Assembly: GCA_949293295.1 (NCBI GenBank)
Contig: CASFCG010000018.1
Span: 1-52,114 of the forward strand
Length of the DNA stretch: 52,114 bases
Direction: 5' to 3'
DNA from: an uncultured Cetobacterium sp.
Lineage (GTDB): Bacteria; Fusobacteriota; Fusobacteriia; Fusobacteriales; Fusobacteriaceae
The stretch's first letter is position 1, and every line of letters begins with the position of its first letter. The translations under genes and the position numbers were made by a program. The notes under the pieces are model-generated. The model did no database searches. It was not told the origin of the DNA and worked only from the letters and a program-made list of their open reading frames with translations. Below are positions 30,266-40,298 of the stretch, in pieces.

Positions 30266-31702
30266 ATGTTAAATAGAGAGAAGATGAATCTGCCTAAATA
30301 TACAGAGAGGGTAATACAATTTGGAGAGGGAAATTTTTTAAGGTGCTTCTTTGATTGGCAATTAGATATTATTAATAAAAACAGTGATTTAGATGCAGGA
30401 GTTGCTGTCATAAGACCAATAGATTATGATACGATACCTTTGTTGGATATTCAAGATGGTTTATATACTACTATTATTAGAGGGATTAATGAAAGTGGAG
30501 AGATTGTAAAAGATAGTAGAGTTATCTCTTCAATTAATAGAGAGATACCTATTTATCAACAATTTGAGGAGTATTTAAGATTAGCTCATAATCCAGATAT
30601 GAGGTTTATAGTATCAAATACAACAGAGGCTGGAATTGTCTTTAGTGATGAGGACAGATATGAGGATAAACCTCAAAAAACATTTCCAGCTAAATTGACA
30701 AGACTTCTACATGAAAGATTTTTAGCATTTAATGGAGATAAGGATAAAGGATTTATTCTAATGCCATGTGAGCTTATAGATTATAATGGGGAAGAGTTAA
30801 AGAGAATAGTTTTGAAATATGTAGAACTTTGGAATTTAGGAAAAGAGTTTGAAAACTGGATAAATGAAGCTAATATCTGGTGTTCAACGTTGGTAGATAG
30901 AATTGTAACTGGGTATCCAAGAGCTGAGAAAGATGAGTTAGTAAAAGAGTTAGGTTATGAAGATAACTTTATGACAACTGGAGAGTATTTTTATCTATTT
31001 GTTATTCAAGGACCAAAGGATATTTTAACAAAAGAGTTAAGATTGGATAAAGTAAATTTAAATATCTTGATTGTGGATGATTTAAAACCATATAAAATGA
31101 GAAAAGTAGGGATTTTAAATGGGGCTCATACAGCAATGGTGCCGGTAGCTTATCTATATGGGATTGATACAGTGAGAGAGGGAATGGAAAATCCTGAAAT
31201 ACAAAATTTTGTTGAGAGAGCAATTGATGAAGAGATTATTCCGGCTTTAAATATGGATAAAAAAGAGTTAATAGATTTTAAAGATGCGGTAATAAAAAGA
31301 TTTCAAAATCCATATGTAAAACATATGTTGATTGATATCTCATTAAACTCAATGTCAAAGTATAAATCAAGAATTTTACCACAAGTTTTGGAGTTTCATA
31401 ATAAAACTGGAAAACTACCTAAAAAATTGTTATTTTCGTTAGCTGCACTGATTAGATTTTATAAGGGGGTAAGAGAAAATGGTATTCCAATTAATCTAAG
31501 AGATGATAAGATTCACTTAGATATGTATAAAAATCTGTGGAAGACGGATAATTATGAAGAGATTGTGAAGACTGTTTTAGGTTTAGAAGCTCATTGGGAG
31601 ATTGATTTAAATAAAGTACCTGGAATGACTGAGTTAGTAACTGAATATTTAGAAAAAATAGATAGATTAGGGGTAAAAAAAGCTTTGGAAGAGGTTAAAT
31701 AA
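30266..31702 (+). CDS. uxaB: Tagaturonate reductase (altronate oxidoreductase)
   Basis: The start is ATG 30266, 6 bases after AAGGAG (30254-30259), giving 478 residues; an in-frame ATG at 30251 precedes the binding site. The protein belongs to the mannitol dehydrogenase family: VIQFGEGNFLRCFFDWQLD near the N-terminus is the NAD-binding segment, and KVGILNGAHTAMVPVAYL with KRFQNPYVKHMLIDISLNSMSK is the catalytic domain. It reduces tagaturonate to altronate with NADH. Fructuronate reductase (UxuB) is related, but the next gene, altronate dehydratase, supports UxaB. Confidence 0.92.
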   Translation: MLNREKMNLPKYTERVIQFGEGNFLRCFFDWQLDIINKNSDLDAGVAVIRPIDYDTIPLLDIQDGLYTTIIRGINESGEIVKDSRVISSINREIPIYQQFEEYLRLAHNPDMRFIVSNTTEAGIVFSDEDRYEDKPQKTFPAKLTRLLHERFLAFNGDKDKGFILMPCELIDYNGEELKRIVLKYVELWNLGKEFENWINEANIWCSTLVDRIVTGYPRAEKDELVKELGYEDNFMTTGEYFYLFVIQGPKDILTKELRLDKVNLNILIVDDLKPYKMRKVGILNGAHTAMVPVAYLYGIDTVREGMENPEIQNFVERAIDEEIIPALNMDKKELIDFKDAVIKRFQNPYVKHMLIDISLNSMSKYKSRILPQVLEFHNKTGKLPKKLLFSLAALIRFYKGVRENGIPINLRDDKIHLDMYKNLWKTDNYEEIVKTVLGLEAHWEIDLNKVPGMTELVTEYLEKIDRLGVKKALEEVK

Positions 31703-33192
31703 TGAAAGAGTATATAAAAATTAATCCTAAAGATAATGTAGTTATAGTTTTAAGAGATTATAAAAAAGATGAGATAATTGAATTGGATGATTTAGAGATA
31801 AAACTGCTTGAAGATGTGGATAAAGGTCATAAAATAGCAATTAAAAATATCTCTGAAGGGGAGAATCTTTTCAAGTATGGAATGATGATAGGTCATGCAA
31901 CAAAAGATATAAAAGCTGGAGAATGGGTACATACTCACAATATGAAAACTAATCTAAAAGATTTGGATAGTTATATTTATACCCCAGAGTTTGAAAAGGT
32001 ATCATTAGTTCATGAAAAAAGAGAGATAAATATATACAAAAGAGAAAATGGAGATGTAGGGATTAGAAATGAGTTGTGGATAGTTCCAACAGTTGGATGT
32101 GTCAATGGAATCGCAAACTTGATAAAAGAGGCTTTTTTAGAAGAGATAGGCGAGTTAAAAATAGACGGAGTGAATGTTTTAACTCATAACTATGGTTGTT
32201 CTCAACTTGGTGAAGACCATGAAAACACCAAAATAATACTGCAAAATACTGTAAAACATCCAAATGCGGGAGGTGTTTTGGTTCTTGGATTGGGATGTGA
32301 AAACAATCAAGTTTCAGAGTTTATAAAGAGTTTAGGAGAGTATGATAACAAAAGAGTAAAATTTTTGGTATCTCAAGAGGTTGAAGATGAAGTAGAGAGT
32401 GGAAAACAGATTTTATTAGAGTTATACAAAAAAATGTTAGAGGATAAAAGAGAAAAAGGATATCTAAGTGAAATTAACTTTGGATTGGAGTGCGGTGGTT
32501 CAGATGGACTCTCCGGAATAACAGCTAATCCAATGCTAGGATATTTTTCAGATTATGTTATAGCTCAAGGGGGAACAACAGTTTTAACGGAGGTTCCAGA
32601 GATGTTTGGAGCGGAAACCTTACTGATGAAAAGGTGCCAGAATAAAGAGATTTTTGAAAAGTGTGTGAATTTAATAAATGATTTTAAAGAGTATTTCATA
32701 AGACATGACCAGGAGATATATGAGAATCCATCTCCAGGGAACAAAAAAGGTGGAATAACTACTCTTGAAGAAAAGTCATTAGGTTGTACACAAAAATCTG
32801 GAGTATCAGAGGTAATAGATGTTCTTAAGTATGGAGAGGTATTGAAGAAAAAAGGATTAAATCTGTTATCAGCTCCCGGGAATGATTTGGTCGCTACAAC
32901 AGCTCTAGCTGCGGCGAAATGTCATATGGTACTTTTTACTACCGGAAGAGGAAATCCATATGGAGGATATGTTCCAACTGTAAAAATCTCTACCAATAGT
33001 GAGTTATACAGAAGAAAAAGAAAATGGATAGATTTTGATGCTGGAAGACTGGTTTCTGAAGATATCAGTATGGAGGAGTTAACAAAAGAGTTTGTTGATT
33101 ATGTAATAAAAGTTATAAATGGAGAGAGAACAAGTAACGAGAAAAATAGATTTCAAGAGATAGCTATATTTAAATCTGGAGTAACTTTATAG
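31702..33192 (+). CDS. uxaA: Altronate dehydratase
   Basis: The 496-residue enzyme dehydrates altronate to 2-keto-3-deoxygluconate. The N-terminal SAF domain is at about 1-95 (IGHATKDIKAGEWVHTHNM). The large domain has GIRNELWIVPTVGCVNG, LTHNYGCSQLGEDHENT, GLECGGSDGLSGITANP and TTGRGNPYGGYVPTVKIS, all typical of UxaA/GarD. Its ATG overlaps the uxaB stop (TAATG), so translation is coupled. Product processing needs KdgK and KdgA, which are not in this window. Confidence 0.95.
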   Translation: MKEYIKINPKDNVVIVLRDYKKDEIIELDDLEIKLLEDVDKGHKIAIKNISEGENLFKYGMMIGHATKDIKAGEWVHTHNMKTNLKDLDSYIYTPEFEKVSLVHEKREINIYKRENGDVGIRNELWIVPTVGCVNGIANLIKEAFLEEIGELKIDGVNVLTHNYGCSQLGEDHENTKIILQNTVKHPNAGGVLVLGLGCENNQVSEFIKSLGEYDNKRVKFLVSQEVEDEVESGKQILLELYKKMLEDKREKGYLSEINFGLECGGSDGLSGITANPMLGYFSDYVIAQGGTTVLTEVPEMFGAETLLMKRCQNKEIFEKCVNLINDFKEYFIRHDQEIYENPSPGNKKGGITTLEEKSLGCTQKSGVSEVIDVLKYGEVLKKKGLNLLSAPGNDLVATTALAAAKCHMVLFTTGRGNPYGGYVPTVKISTNSELYRRKRKWIDFDAGRLVSEDISMEELTKEFVDYVIKVINGERTSNEKNRFQEIAIFKSGVTL

Positions 33193-33212
33193 ATTTATTT
33201 GAGGGAGGAAGG

Positions 33213-34184
33213 ATGAAAAAAATACTATTAATTTTAATAGTGCTATTAATGGGATTAACAGGTTGTGGTAAGAATACAGGTACGACGAAATTAAAGTTGG
33301 CTCATGCCTTAACGGAAGGGCATCCAGTTCATTTGGCAATGGTTGAGTTTGCAAAAGAGGTACATGAGAGAACAAATGGAAAGATAGAGATATTAATATT
33401 TCCAAATGGACAGCTAGGAGGAGAAAGAGAGATAACAGAACTTATGCAGGCAGGGGCGATAGATATTATAAAAACAAATGCTGGACCGATGGAGAGTTTT
33501 GCAAAAGAGTATTCAGTGTTGTCATTACCTTATCTATTTAAGGATATTCATCACAATTTGAGGGTATTAAAGTCTGAAATAGGAGAGAGTATATTAGAAG
33601 CTACAAAAGACAGAGGATTTATAGGATTAACTTACTATAACTCTGGGACGAGAAATATGTATATGAAATCGCCAGTTAAATCGGTTGCTGATTTACGTGG
33701 AAAGAAGATAAGAGTTCAAACGAGTAAAACTATGGTAAAGATGACTGAGTTATTAGGAGGAAGTCCATCCCCACTAAGTTTTGGGGAGATATACACAGCA
33801 ATACAACAGGGAGTTGTAGATGGAGCAGAAAATAATTTGATATCTTATGCAGAATCAAAACATTATGAGGTTGCACCATATTTTACATTTGATGAGCACT
33901 CCATATCTCCGGATGTTATGATAATGAATATGAAAAAATGGAATAGACTTTCTGATGATGAAAAAAGAATAATAAAAGAGGCAGCTTTAAACTCTTTTGA
34001 TTATCAAAATAAGATTTGGTTTGAGGCAGAAGAAAAATTAGTTGATAATTTGAAAGGGAAAGGAGTACAGTTTTTTTTAGTGGATAAAGAGAGCTTTGTT
34101 CAAAGAGTACAACCGTTATACGATGAAATAATGAAAGATCCAATGATGAAAGAGTATATAGAAAAAATCAAAAATTTTGAATAG
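33213..34184 (+). CDS. TRAP transporter solute-binding lipoprotein (DctP family), probably hexuronate
   Basis: The 323-residue protein has a lipoprotein signal ending LTGC (Cys18). The DctP fold shows KLKLAHALTEGHPVHLAMVEFAKEV, the conserved Arg region GTRNMYMKSPVKSVADLRGKKIRVQTSK that clamps the carboxylate, and QQGVVDGAENNLISYAESKHYEV. In Gram-negative-type envelopes such as Fusobacteriota it is tethered in the periplasm. Substrate is inferred from its place between uxaA and uxaC: galacturonate, glucuronate or tagaturonate. Confidence 0.93.
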   Translation: MKKILLILIVLLMGLTGCGKNTGTTKLKLAHALTEGHPVHLAMVEFAKEVHERTNGKIEILIFPNGQLGGEREITELMQAGAIDIIKTNAGPMESFAKEYSVLSLPYLFKDIHHNLRVLKSEIGESILEATKDRGFIGLTYYNSGTRNMYMKSPVKSVADLRGKKIRVQTSKTMVKMTELLGGSPSPLSFGEIYTAIQQGVVDGAENNLISYAESKHYEVAPYFTFDEHSISPDVMIMNMKKWNRLSDDEKRIIKEAALNSFDYQNKIWFEAEEKLVDNLKGKGVQFFLVDKESFVQRVQPLYDEIMKDPMMKEYIEKIKNFE

Positions 34185-34198
34185 AAAGGGTCAAAAGT

Positions 34199-34675
34199 AT
34201 GAAGAAAGTAAGAGAGATTATAAATAAGATAATTTTTGTAATAGGAGCTGTTTTGTTAATAGCAATAACATTAACAGTAACTTGGCAGGTAGTTTCAAGG
34301 TATATTTTTAATAAACCGAGTATCTTTACAGATGAGTTAGCAAGATTTTTATTAATGTGGATAGGAATGTTAGGAACAACTTATGCTTTTGGCTCTAAAT
34401 CACATTTATCCATGGATTACTTACACACTTTGTTAAAACCAAGCATAGTTAAGTTAATAAGAATAATACTTCCGATATTAGGGATAATATTTGTAGCTTC
34501 AGTAATGGTAGGAGGGGGAACACTTCTAACTATAAATACAATGCAACAACTATCACCAGTATTATTTATTCCTATGGGATATGTATATCTGATTCTACCA
34601 ATAACAGGTGTAATAAATATATTATATCTGATTAGCTATGTTGTCGAAGAGTGTAAAGAGAGAGGTGAGAATTAA
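34199..34675 (+). CDS. TRAP transporter small membrane subunit (DctQ family)
   Basis: The 158-residue protein has four predicted membrane spans and the DctQ signature WQVVSRYIFNKPSIFTDELARFLLMWIGMLGTTYAF. It pairs with the large subunit encoded next, overlapping by one base (TAATG). TRAP systems take up acids with Na+, which fits the Na+ economy shown by the ATP synthase. Confidence 0.95.
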   Translation: MKKVREIINKIIFVIGAVLLIAITLTVTWQVVSRYIFNKPSIFTDELARFLLMWIGMLGTTYAFGSKSHLSMDYLHTLLKPSIVKLIRIILPILGIIFVASVMVGGGTLLTINTMQQLSPVLFIPMGYVYLILPITGVINILYLISYVVEECKERGEN

Positions 34676-35982
34676 TGGGAGTTAGCATTGGAATAGTAGC
34701 GATAGTATTATTTATAAGTTTTCTTGTATTTTTAACACTGGGATTGCAAGTATCGCTAGGAATAGGGTTAGCGTCTTTTATAGCATTACTTTTATCTTTA
34801 CCTTTTGATATGACGGTTATAGCGTCAGCTCAAAAAATGATTACCGGGCTTGATAATTTTGCTCTTTTAGCAATTCCATTTTTTATACTGTCAGGAAATA
34901 TAATGAACAATGGTGGAATAGCGATAAAACTTGTTAATTTTGCAAAGCTTGTGGGAGGAAGATTACCAGGTTCATTGGCACAAGTAAATATTTTAGGAAA
35001 TATGCTTTTTGGAGCGATATCAGGTTCAGCAGTAGCGGCAGAAGCAGCTATTGGAGGAACAATATATCCACTGCAAAAGAAAGAAGGATATGACCCTAAA
35101 TATTGTGCAGCGGTAAATATAACATCTTGTCCAACGGGACTTTTAATCCCTCCAAGTAATGTTCTTATTGTATTTGCTTTAGTAAGTGGTGGAACATCAA
35201 TAGGAGCACTTTTTATAGCAGGATATCTACCTGGAATAATAATGGGACTAGGTATTATGATACTAGCTTACCTTTTTGCAAAGAAAAACAACTATCCAGT
35301 TGAGAAGAAACAATCATTTTCAGAGGCAGTAAAAATAACTTTGGATGCAATTCCAAGTTTATTATTGATAGTAGTAGTAATAGGTGGAATAATAAAAGGA
35401 GCTTTTACAGCAACTGAAGGTTCTGGGATAGCAGTTATATATACATTAGTTTTATCTTTAATTTATAAAAATTTAAATGCAAAAGTTATAAAGAAAATAA
35501 TTGATGATACTATAAAAATGACTGGAATAATAATGTTTTTGATGGCAGCTTCAAGCATTATGTCTTGGGCGTTGGCTTACTCTCAAATCCCTCAATATAT
35601 CACTAATTTGTTGTTAGGAATATCCGATAATAAATATGTTATTTTATTGATAATAAATATGCTATTACTTGTGGTTGGAACGTTTATGGATATGACGCCT
35701 GCAGTTTTAATATTTACACCAATATTTTTACCAGTAGTAACTAAATTAGGAATGCATCCAGTACATTTTGGAATAGTGATGGTTTATAACCTATGTATAG
35801 GGCTTTGTACTCCACCTGTTGGAAATGCTCTTTTCTTAGGTTGTGCAATAGCAGATTTAAAAATAGAGGAGATAATAAAGACGATTTTACCTTATTTTAT
35901 AGTTATGTTAATAGGGTTGTTACTAGTTACATATATACCAGCGATAAGCTTAATTTTACCAAAACTATTTGGATTAATATAA
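34675..35982 (+). CDS. TRAP transporter large membrane subunit (DctM family)
   Basis: The 435-residue protein is highly hydrophobic with about 12 spans. Motifs include PFFILSGNIMNNGGIA, GAISGSAVAAEAAIGG (Na+-binding region), CPTGLLIPPSNVLIVFALVSGG and LCTPPVGNALFLGCAIA. It is the transport channel of the TRAP system with the preceding P and Q subunits. Transport of a hexuronate is inferred from the operon. Confidence 0.96.
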   Translation: MGVSIGIVAIVLFISFLVFLTLGLQVSLGIGLASFIALLLSLPFDMTVIASAQKMITGLDNFALLAIPFFILSGNIMNNGGIAIKLVNFAKLVGGRLPGSLAQVNILGNMLFGAISGSAVAAEAAIGGTIYPLQKKEGYDPKYCAAVNITSCPTGLLIPPSNVLIVFALVSGGTSIGALFIAGYLPGIIMGLGIMILAYLFAKKNNYPVEKKQSFSEAVKITLDAIPSLLLIVVVIGGIIKGAFTATEGSGIAVIYTLVLSLIYKNLNAKVIKKIIDDTIKMTGIIMFLMAASSIMSWALAYSQIPQYITNLLLGISDNKYVILLIINMLLLVVGTFMDMTPAVLIFTPIFLPVVTKLGMHPVHFGIVMVYNLCIGLCTPPVGNALFLGCAIADLKIEEIIKTILPYFIVMLIGLLLVTYIPAISLILPKLFGLI

Positions 35983-36008
35983 AAGTATAAAAAAGTGAGG
36001 TTGAGAAG

Positions 36009-37409
36009 ATGAAACCATTTATGTGTGAAGATTTTTTATTAAATACAGAAACAGCGAAAAAATTGTATCATGAATATGCAAAAAATATGCCGATATATGA
36101 CTTCCATTGTCATTTAAATCCAAAAGAGATATTTGAAAATAAAAAATATAAAAATATTACTGAGATTTGGCTAGGAGGAGACCACTATAAATGGAGAGCA
36201 ATGAGAAGTAATGGTGTGTCGGAAGATTATATAACTGGAGATAAAAGTGATAAAGAAAAATTTATAAAATGGGCGGAAACTATGGATGAGTGCTATGGAA
36301 ATCCTTTATTTCATTGGACTCATTTGGAGTTAAAAAGATTTTTTGGAATAGATACTATACTTTCTAAAGAAACCGCAGAGGAGATTTGGGAAAAAACAAA
36401 TGAAAAGTTAGCAACTGATGCATTTACAGCAAGAGAACTAATAAAAAGAGCCAATGTAAAAACTTTATGTACGACAGATGACCCAGTTGACTCTTTAGAG
36501 TATCACATTGGAATAAAAAATGATAAAACTTTTGATGTGGAGGTAAGACCAACTTTTAGACCTGATAAAGGTATAAGAATTGATAAAGAGGATTATATGC
36601 CATGGTTAAATAAGCTAGAAGAATTACATGAAAAGAAAATAGATTCGATAGCTGAGTTTAAAAAGGCACTACTTGAAAGAATAGAGTTTTTCCATGAGGT
36701 AGGCTGTAGAATATCAGACCATGCTCTTGACCCGGTTGTTTTCGAAATGGGAACAGAGGAGGAAGCGGATAGAATTTTTAAGAAGAGAATCTCTGGAGAA
36801 GAACTGACAGAAAATGAGGTTAAAATCTACAAAACTAATATATTACTTTTCTTAGGAAGAGAGTATAATAAAAAAGGTTGGGTAATGCAATATCATATTG
36901 GATGTATAAGAAATAACTCTACTAGAATGTATAAAAAATTGGGTCCAGATACAGGGTTTGATGCGATTGCAGATGAAACATTTGTATTTGCTCTTTCAAG
37001 AATTTTAGATACACTAGATGATACAGATGAGTTACCAAAAACCATTTTATATAATTTAAATCCTAGAGAAAACGAAACTTTAGGAACTTTGATAGGATGT
37101 TTCCAGGGAGGGGGAATTCCGGGAAAGATTCAATTGGGTTCTGGTTGGTGGTTCTTAGATCAGAAAGATGGAATGATAAAGCAGATGACAGCTTTAGCGA
37201 ACTTAGGATTACTTTCAAGGTTTGTGGGAATGCTGACTGACTCAAGAAGTTTCCTATCATATACAAGACATGAATATTTTAGAAGAATTTTATGTAATTT
37301 GTTAGGGGATTGGGTAGAGAATGGAGAACTACCTAACGATATGAATAAGCTTGGAAAAATGGTAGAAAATATTTGTTATAACAATATAAATAATTACATA
37401 GTAAAGTGA
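36009..37409 (+). CDS. uxaC: Glucuronate/galacturonate isomerase
   Basis: The 466-residue enzyme turns galacturonate into tagaturonate, or glucuronate into fructuronate. It shows YDFHCHLNPKEI (metal-binding His33 and His35), NVKTLCTTDDPVDSLEYH, GCRISDHALDP, MQYHIGCIRNNSTRM, GWWFLDQKDGM and LTDSRSFLSYTRHEYFRRILC, diagnostic of the UxaC amidohydrolase-superfamily branch. It is the last gene of the operon, 26 bases after the TRAP subunit. With UxaB and UxaA it completes galacturonate conversion to 2-keto-3-deoxygluconate. Confidence 0.97.
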   Translation: MKPFMCEDFLLNTETAKKLYHEYAKNMPIYDFHCHLNPKEIFENKKYKNITEIWLGGDHYKWRAMRSNGVSEDYITGDKSDKEKFIKWAETMDECYGNPLFHWTHLELKRFFGIDTILSKETAEEIWEKTNEKLATDAFTARELIKRANVKTLCTTDDPVDSLEYHIGIKNDKTFDVEVRPTFRPDKGIRIDKEDYMPWLNKLEELHEKKIDSIAEFKKALLERIEFFHEVGCRISDHALDPVVFEMGTEEEADRIFKKRISGEELTENEVKIYKTNILLFLGREYNKKGWVMQYHIGCIRNNSTRMYKKLGPDTGFDAIADETFVFALSRILDTLDDTDELPKTILYNLNPRENETLGTLIGCFQGGGIPGKIQLGSGWWFLDQKDGMIKQMTALANLGLLSRFVGMLTDSRSFLSYTRHEYFRRILCNLLGDWVENGELPNDMNKLGKMVENICYNNINNYIVK

Positions 37410-37417
37410 CTGGTTTT

Positions 37418-37456
37418 AAGATAGGAAAATTATTTTCCTATCTTAATTTTTATTTT
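37418..37456 (+). terminator. Terminator of the exuronate operon
   Basis: AAGATAGGAAAA (37418-37429) pairs perfectly with TTTTCCTATCTT (37433-37444) across three bases, followed by AATTTTTATTTT. It starts 8 bases after the uxaC stop. Confidence 0.9.
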
Positions 37457-37486
37457 AAACTAATACAACAAAAAATTTCAGTATAA

Positions 37487-37527
37487 AAAAAAGACAATCT
37501 TACCTCTCAGGAGTTGTCCTTTTTTTA
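37487..37527 (-). terminator. Terminator of rpmB (usable on both strands)
   Basis: On the minus strand AAAGGACAA and TTGTCTTTT form a 9-bp stem followed by a long T run. The plus strand also gives a stem followed by seven T, so this hairpin may back up the uxaC terminator. Confidence 0.82.
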
Positions 37528-37532
37528 AAAAC

Positions 37533-37790
37533 CTATTTACTTAAAATTTTTCTTAATCTCTCGCTTAAAGTATTAGAGTTTGCCTTTAAGATTTGCATAA
37601 CTTCAGTCTCATTAGCTCCCTTTAAGCTTTTTAAAGTTTTAGTACAAACTTTAACTTTAACAAGATTACCATTGATAACTATTTTAGTAGATTGTAGATT
37701 TGGTTTCCAAACTCTTCCAGTTACTCTGTGAGAGTGAGAGATTTGATTTCCAAATGCAATCCCTTTTCCAGTAATTTCACATCTTTGCAT
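37533..37790 (-). CDS. rpmB: 50S ribosomal protein L28
   Basis: The 85-residue protein begins [33 protein letters not shown], the L28 signature, and contains [15 protein letters not shown]. It lacks the paired CxxC of the zinc form, having isolated Cys residues only. It is a monocistronic gene with its own strong promoter and terminator. Its C-terminal tail (residues about 60-85) is longer than in the shortest L28 proteins. Confidence 0.95.
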   Translation of the reverse strand: MQRCEITGKGIAFGNQISHSHRVTGRVWKPNLQSTKIVINGNLVKVKVCTKTLKSLKGANETEVMQILKANSNTLSERLRKILSK

Positions 37791-37826
37791 CCTTTACACC
37801 TCACCTTCATAATTAAAATGCAAATT

Positions 37827-37855
37827 ATTATACCATTTATAAGAGAAAAATTCAA
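37827..37855 (-). promoter_or_regulatory. Promoter of rpmB
   Basis: On the minus strand TTGAAT (37855-37850), 17-bp spacer and TATAAT (37832-37827), with TGG before the -10 giving an extended element. About 30 nt of leader precede the ATG, including GGTGAGG. Confidence 0.87.
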
Positions 37856-38015
37856 GTATTAAAATTAATAGTCAATAATTATGTAAGAAAAATTTTAGTA
37901 AAAATTTTCTATCTAATTTGGAGATTGCATAGTTATTGTCATAAAACAACCTATTTTTTGTCCTAAAAAGGAATAAAAAATAAAATTTTTTGATAAAATT
38001 AATCCGATATCCATT

Positions 38016-38038
38016 TAGGGTATACCCTAGATAGACAC
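38016..38038. repeat. Repeat copy 1 with palindromic core GGGTATACCC
   Basis: TAGGGTATACCCTA is a 14-bp perfect palindrome, followed by GATAGACAC. The same element with two changes recurs 136 bp downstream at 38152. It resembles a protein-binding site rather than a transposon end, but no partner protein can be named. Confidence 0.8.
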
Positions 38039-38151
38039 AAAAAATTATGGGCGCTTTAAAAAATTTATGAATAAAATGATTAAATTTTATAGTTTTTTCA
38101 TACTTTTTATACCAAAAAAATTTTTTTGATTCCTATATTTTTCTGTTTAAA

Positions 38152-38174
38152 TAGGGTATACCCCAAATAGACAC
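38152..38174. repeat. Repeat copy 2 with palindromic core GGGTATACCC
   Basis: TAGGGTATACCCC then AAATAGACAC matches copy 1 (38016-38038) at 21 of 23 positions, in the same orientation. Both copies are followed by A- or T-runs. Confidence 0.8.
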
Positions 38175-38246
38175 TTTTTTATTTTTAGAGCTGATATTGC
38201 TGAAAATATCTGTGTTTAAGATAAAAACTAGATAAGTTTTGAGTTC

Positions 38247-38302
38247 ACCCAGCCAAAATTTTTTTCATAATTTAAAAACCCCAGCTTTCTTATTGGCTGG
38301 GT
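38247..38302. repeat. 10-bp inverted repeat ACCCAGCCAA/TTGGCTGGGT
   Basis: Arms at 38247-38256 and 38293-38302 are perfectly complementary. A second CCCCAGC at 38279-38285 can pair with the same right arm, so two exclusive hairpins are possible, as in an attenuator or small RNA. No downstream gene on either strand explains it. Confidence 0.7.
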
Positions 38303-38410
38303 ATTTAATAGGATTTTATAGATTAGAGGAAAAGTTTTGAATAATTTAGAGTTACAAAAAATAGTAAATGAGGATAGAATTAAGTTTCTATTCTCTTTTA
38401 TTTTTCTCTA

Positions 38411-38456
38411 AATAAAAAATTGTTACAACGCCCTGTCAAGCTTTTGTAACAATTTT
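38411..38456 (-). terminator. Terminator of the atp operon
   Basis: AAAATTGTTACAA (38416-38428) and TTGTAACAATTTT (38444-38456) form a 13-bp perfect stem. On the minus strand it starts 4 bases after the atpC stop and runs into TTTTTTATTT. Confidence 0.92.
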
Positions 38457-38459
38457 GTT

Positions 38460-38867
38460 TTATAGGTATTTTTCAGCTATTTTTACTTTTGTTAAAGCTC
38501 TAGTTAACTTTTTTTGGATATTTATAAATTCCATATCCTCATTAGCTTTTTCTAGTTTTTTCTTAGCAATTTCAGCTTCTTTCTTTGCTAACTCTAAATC
38601 TATATCTTTTGCATCCATTGCTTCATCCGCTAAGATAGTTACAATATTTTCTGAAATCTCCACAAATCCACCAGAAACATAGTAAAAACTTTCTTTTCCT
38701 TTTATTCTGACTTTCATTTCACCTGTTGCTAATCCAGCCACAAAAGGAGAGTGATTTGGAAGAATCCCCATATCTCCTTCTGTAGTTCTTAGCATTATAA
38801 ATTCAACCTCTTCAGATAAAATTTTTGCTAGCGGTGTTACCAGTTCTAATTTGAATGAGTTTGCCAT
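38460..38867 (-). CDS. atpC: ATP synthase F1 subunit epsilon
   Basis: The 135-residue protein has the N-terminal beta-sandwich (FKLELVTPLAKILSEEVEFIMLRTTEGDMGILPNHSPFVAGL) and a C-terminal helical hairpin from about residue 90. Epsilon couples the c-ring to gamma and can inhibit ATP hydrolysis. It is the last gene of the atp operon and starts 2 bases after atpD ends. Confidence 0.97.
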   Translation of the reverse strand: MANSFKLELVTPLAKILSEEVEFIMLRTTEGDMGILPNHSPFVAGLATGEMKVRIKGKESFYYVSGGFVEISENIVTILADEAMDAKDIDLELAKKEAEIAKKKLEKANEDMEFINIQKKLTRALTKVKIAEKYL

Positions 38868-38869
38868 AA

Positions 38870-40288
<1,419 letters not shown>

Positions 40289-40298
40289 TTACTCTTTT

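Larger units (their letters stand above)
37856..38410. other. Long gene-free region with repeats between rpmB and atpC
   Basis: About 550 bp of very AT-rich DNA without a supportable gene. It holds two copies of a 23-bp repeat (38016, 38152), a 10-bp inverted repeat ACCCAGCCAA/TTGGCTGGGT (38247-38302), and a plus-strand hairpin GATAGAA/TTCTATT (38374-38392) followed by a T-rich tract. A 24-codon frame with TTG start at 38337-38411 ends inside the T-rich tract and may be a gene stump. No transposase or integrase trace is visible. Confidence 0.6.

Noticed and set aside
38016-38028. CsoR-type copper operator
   Set aside because: CsoR sites have TACCC on the left and GGGTA on the right around a short centre; here the order is GGGTA-TACCC, and no copper gene is adjacent.
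38016-38174. Short CRISPR array
   Set aside because: There are only two copies, the spacing between them is 113 bp, they are palindromic at the core, and no cas gene is near.
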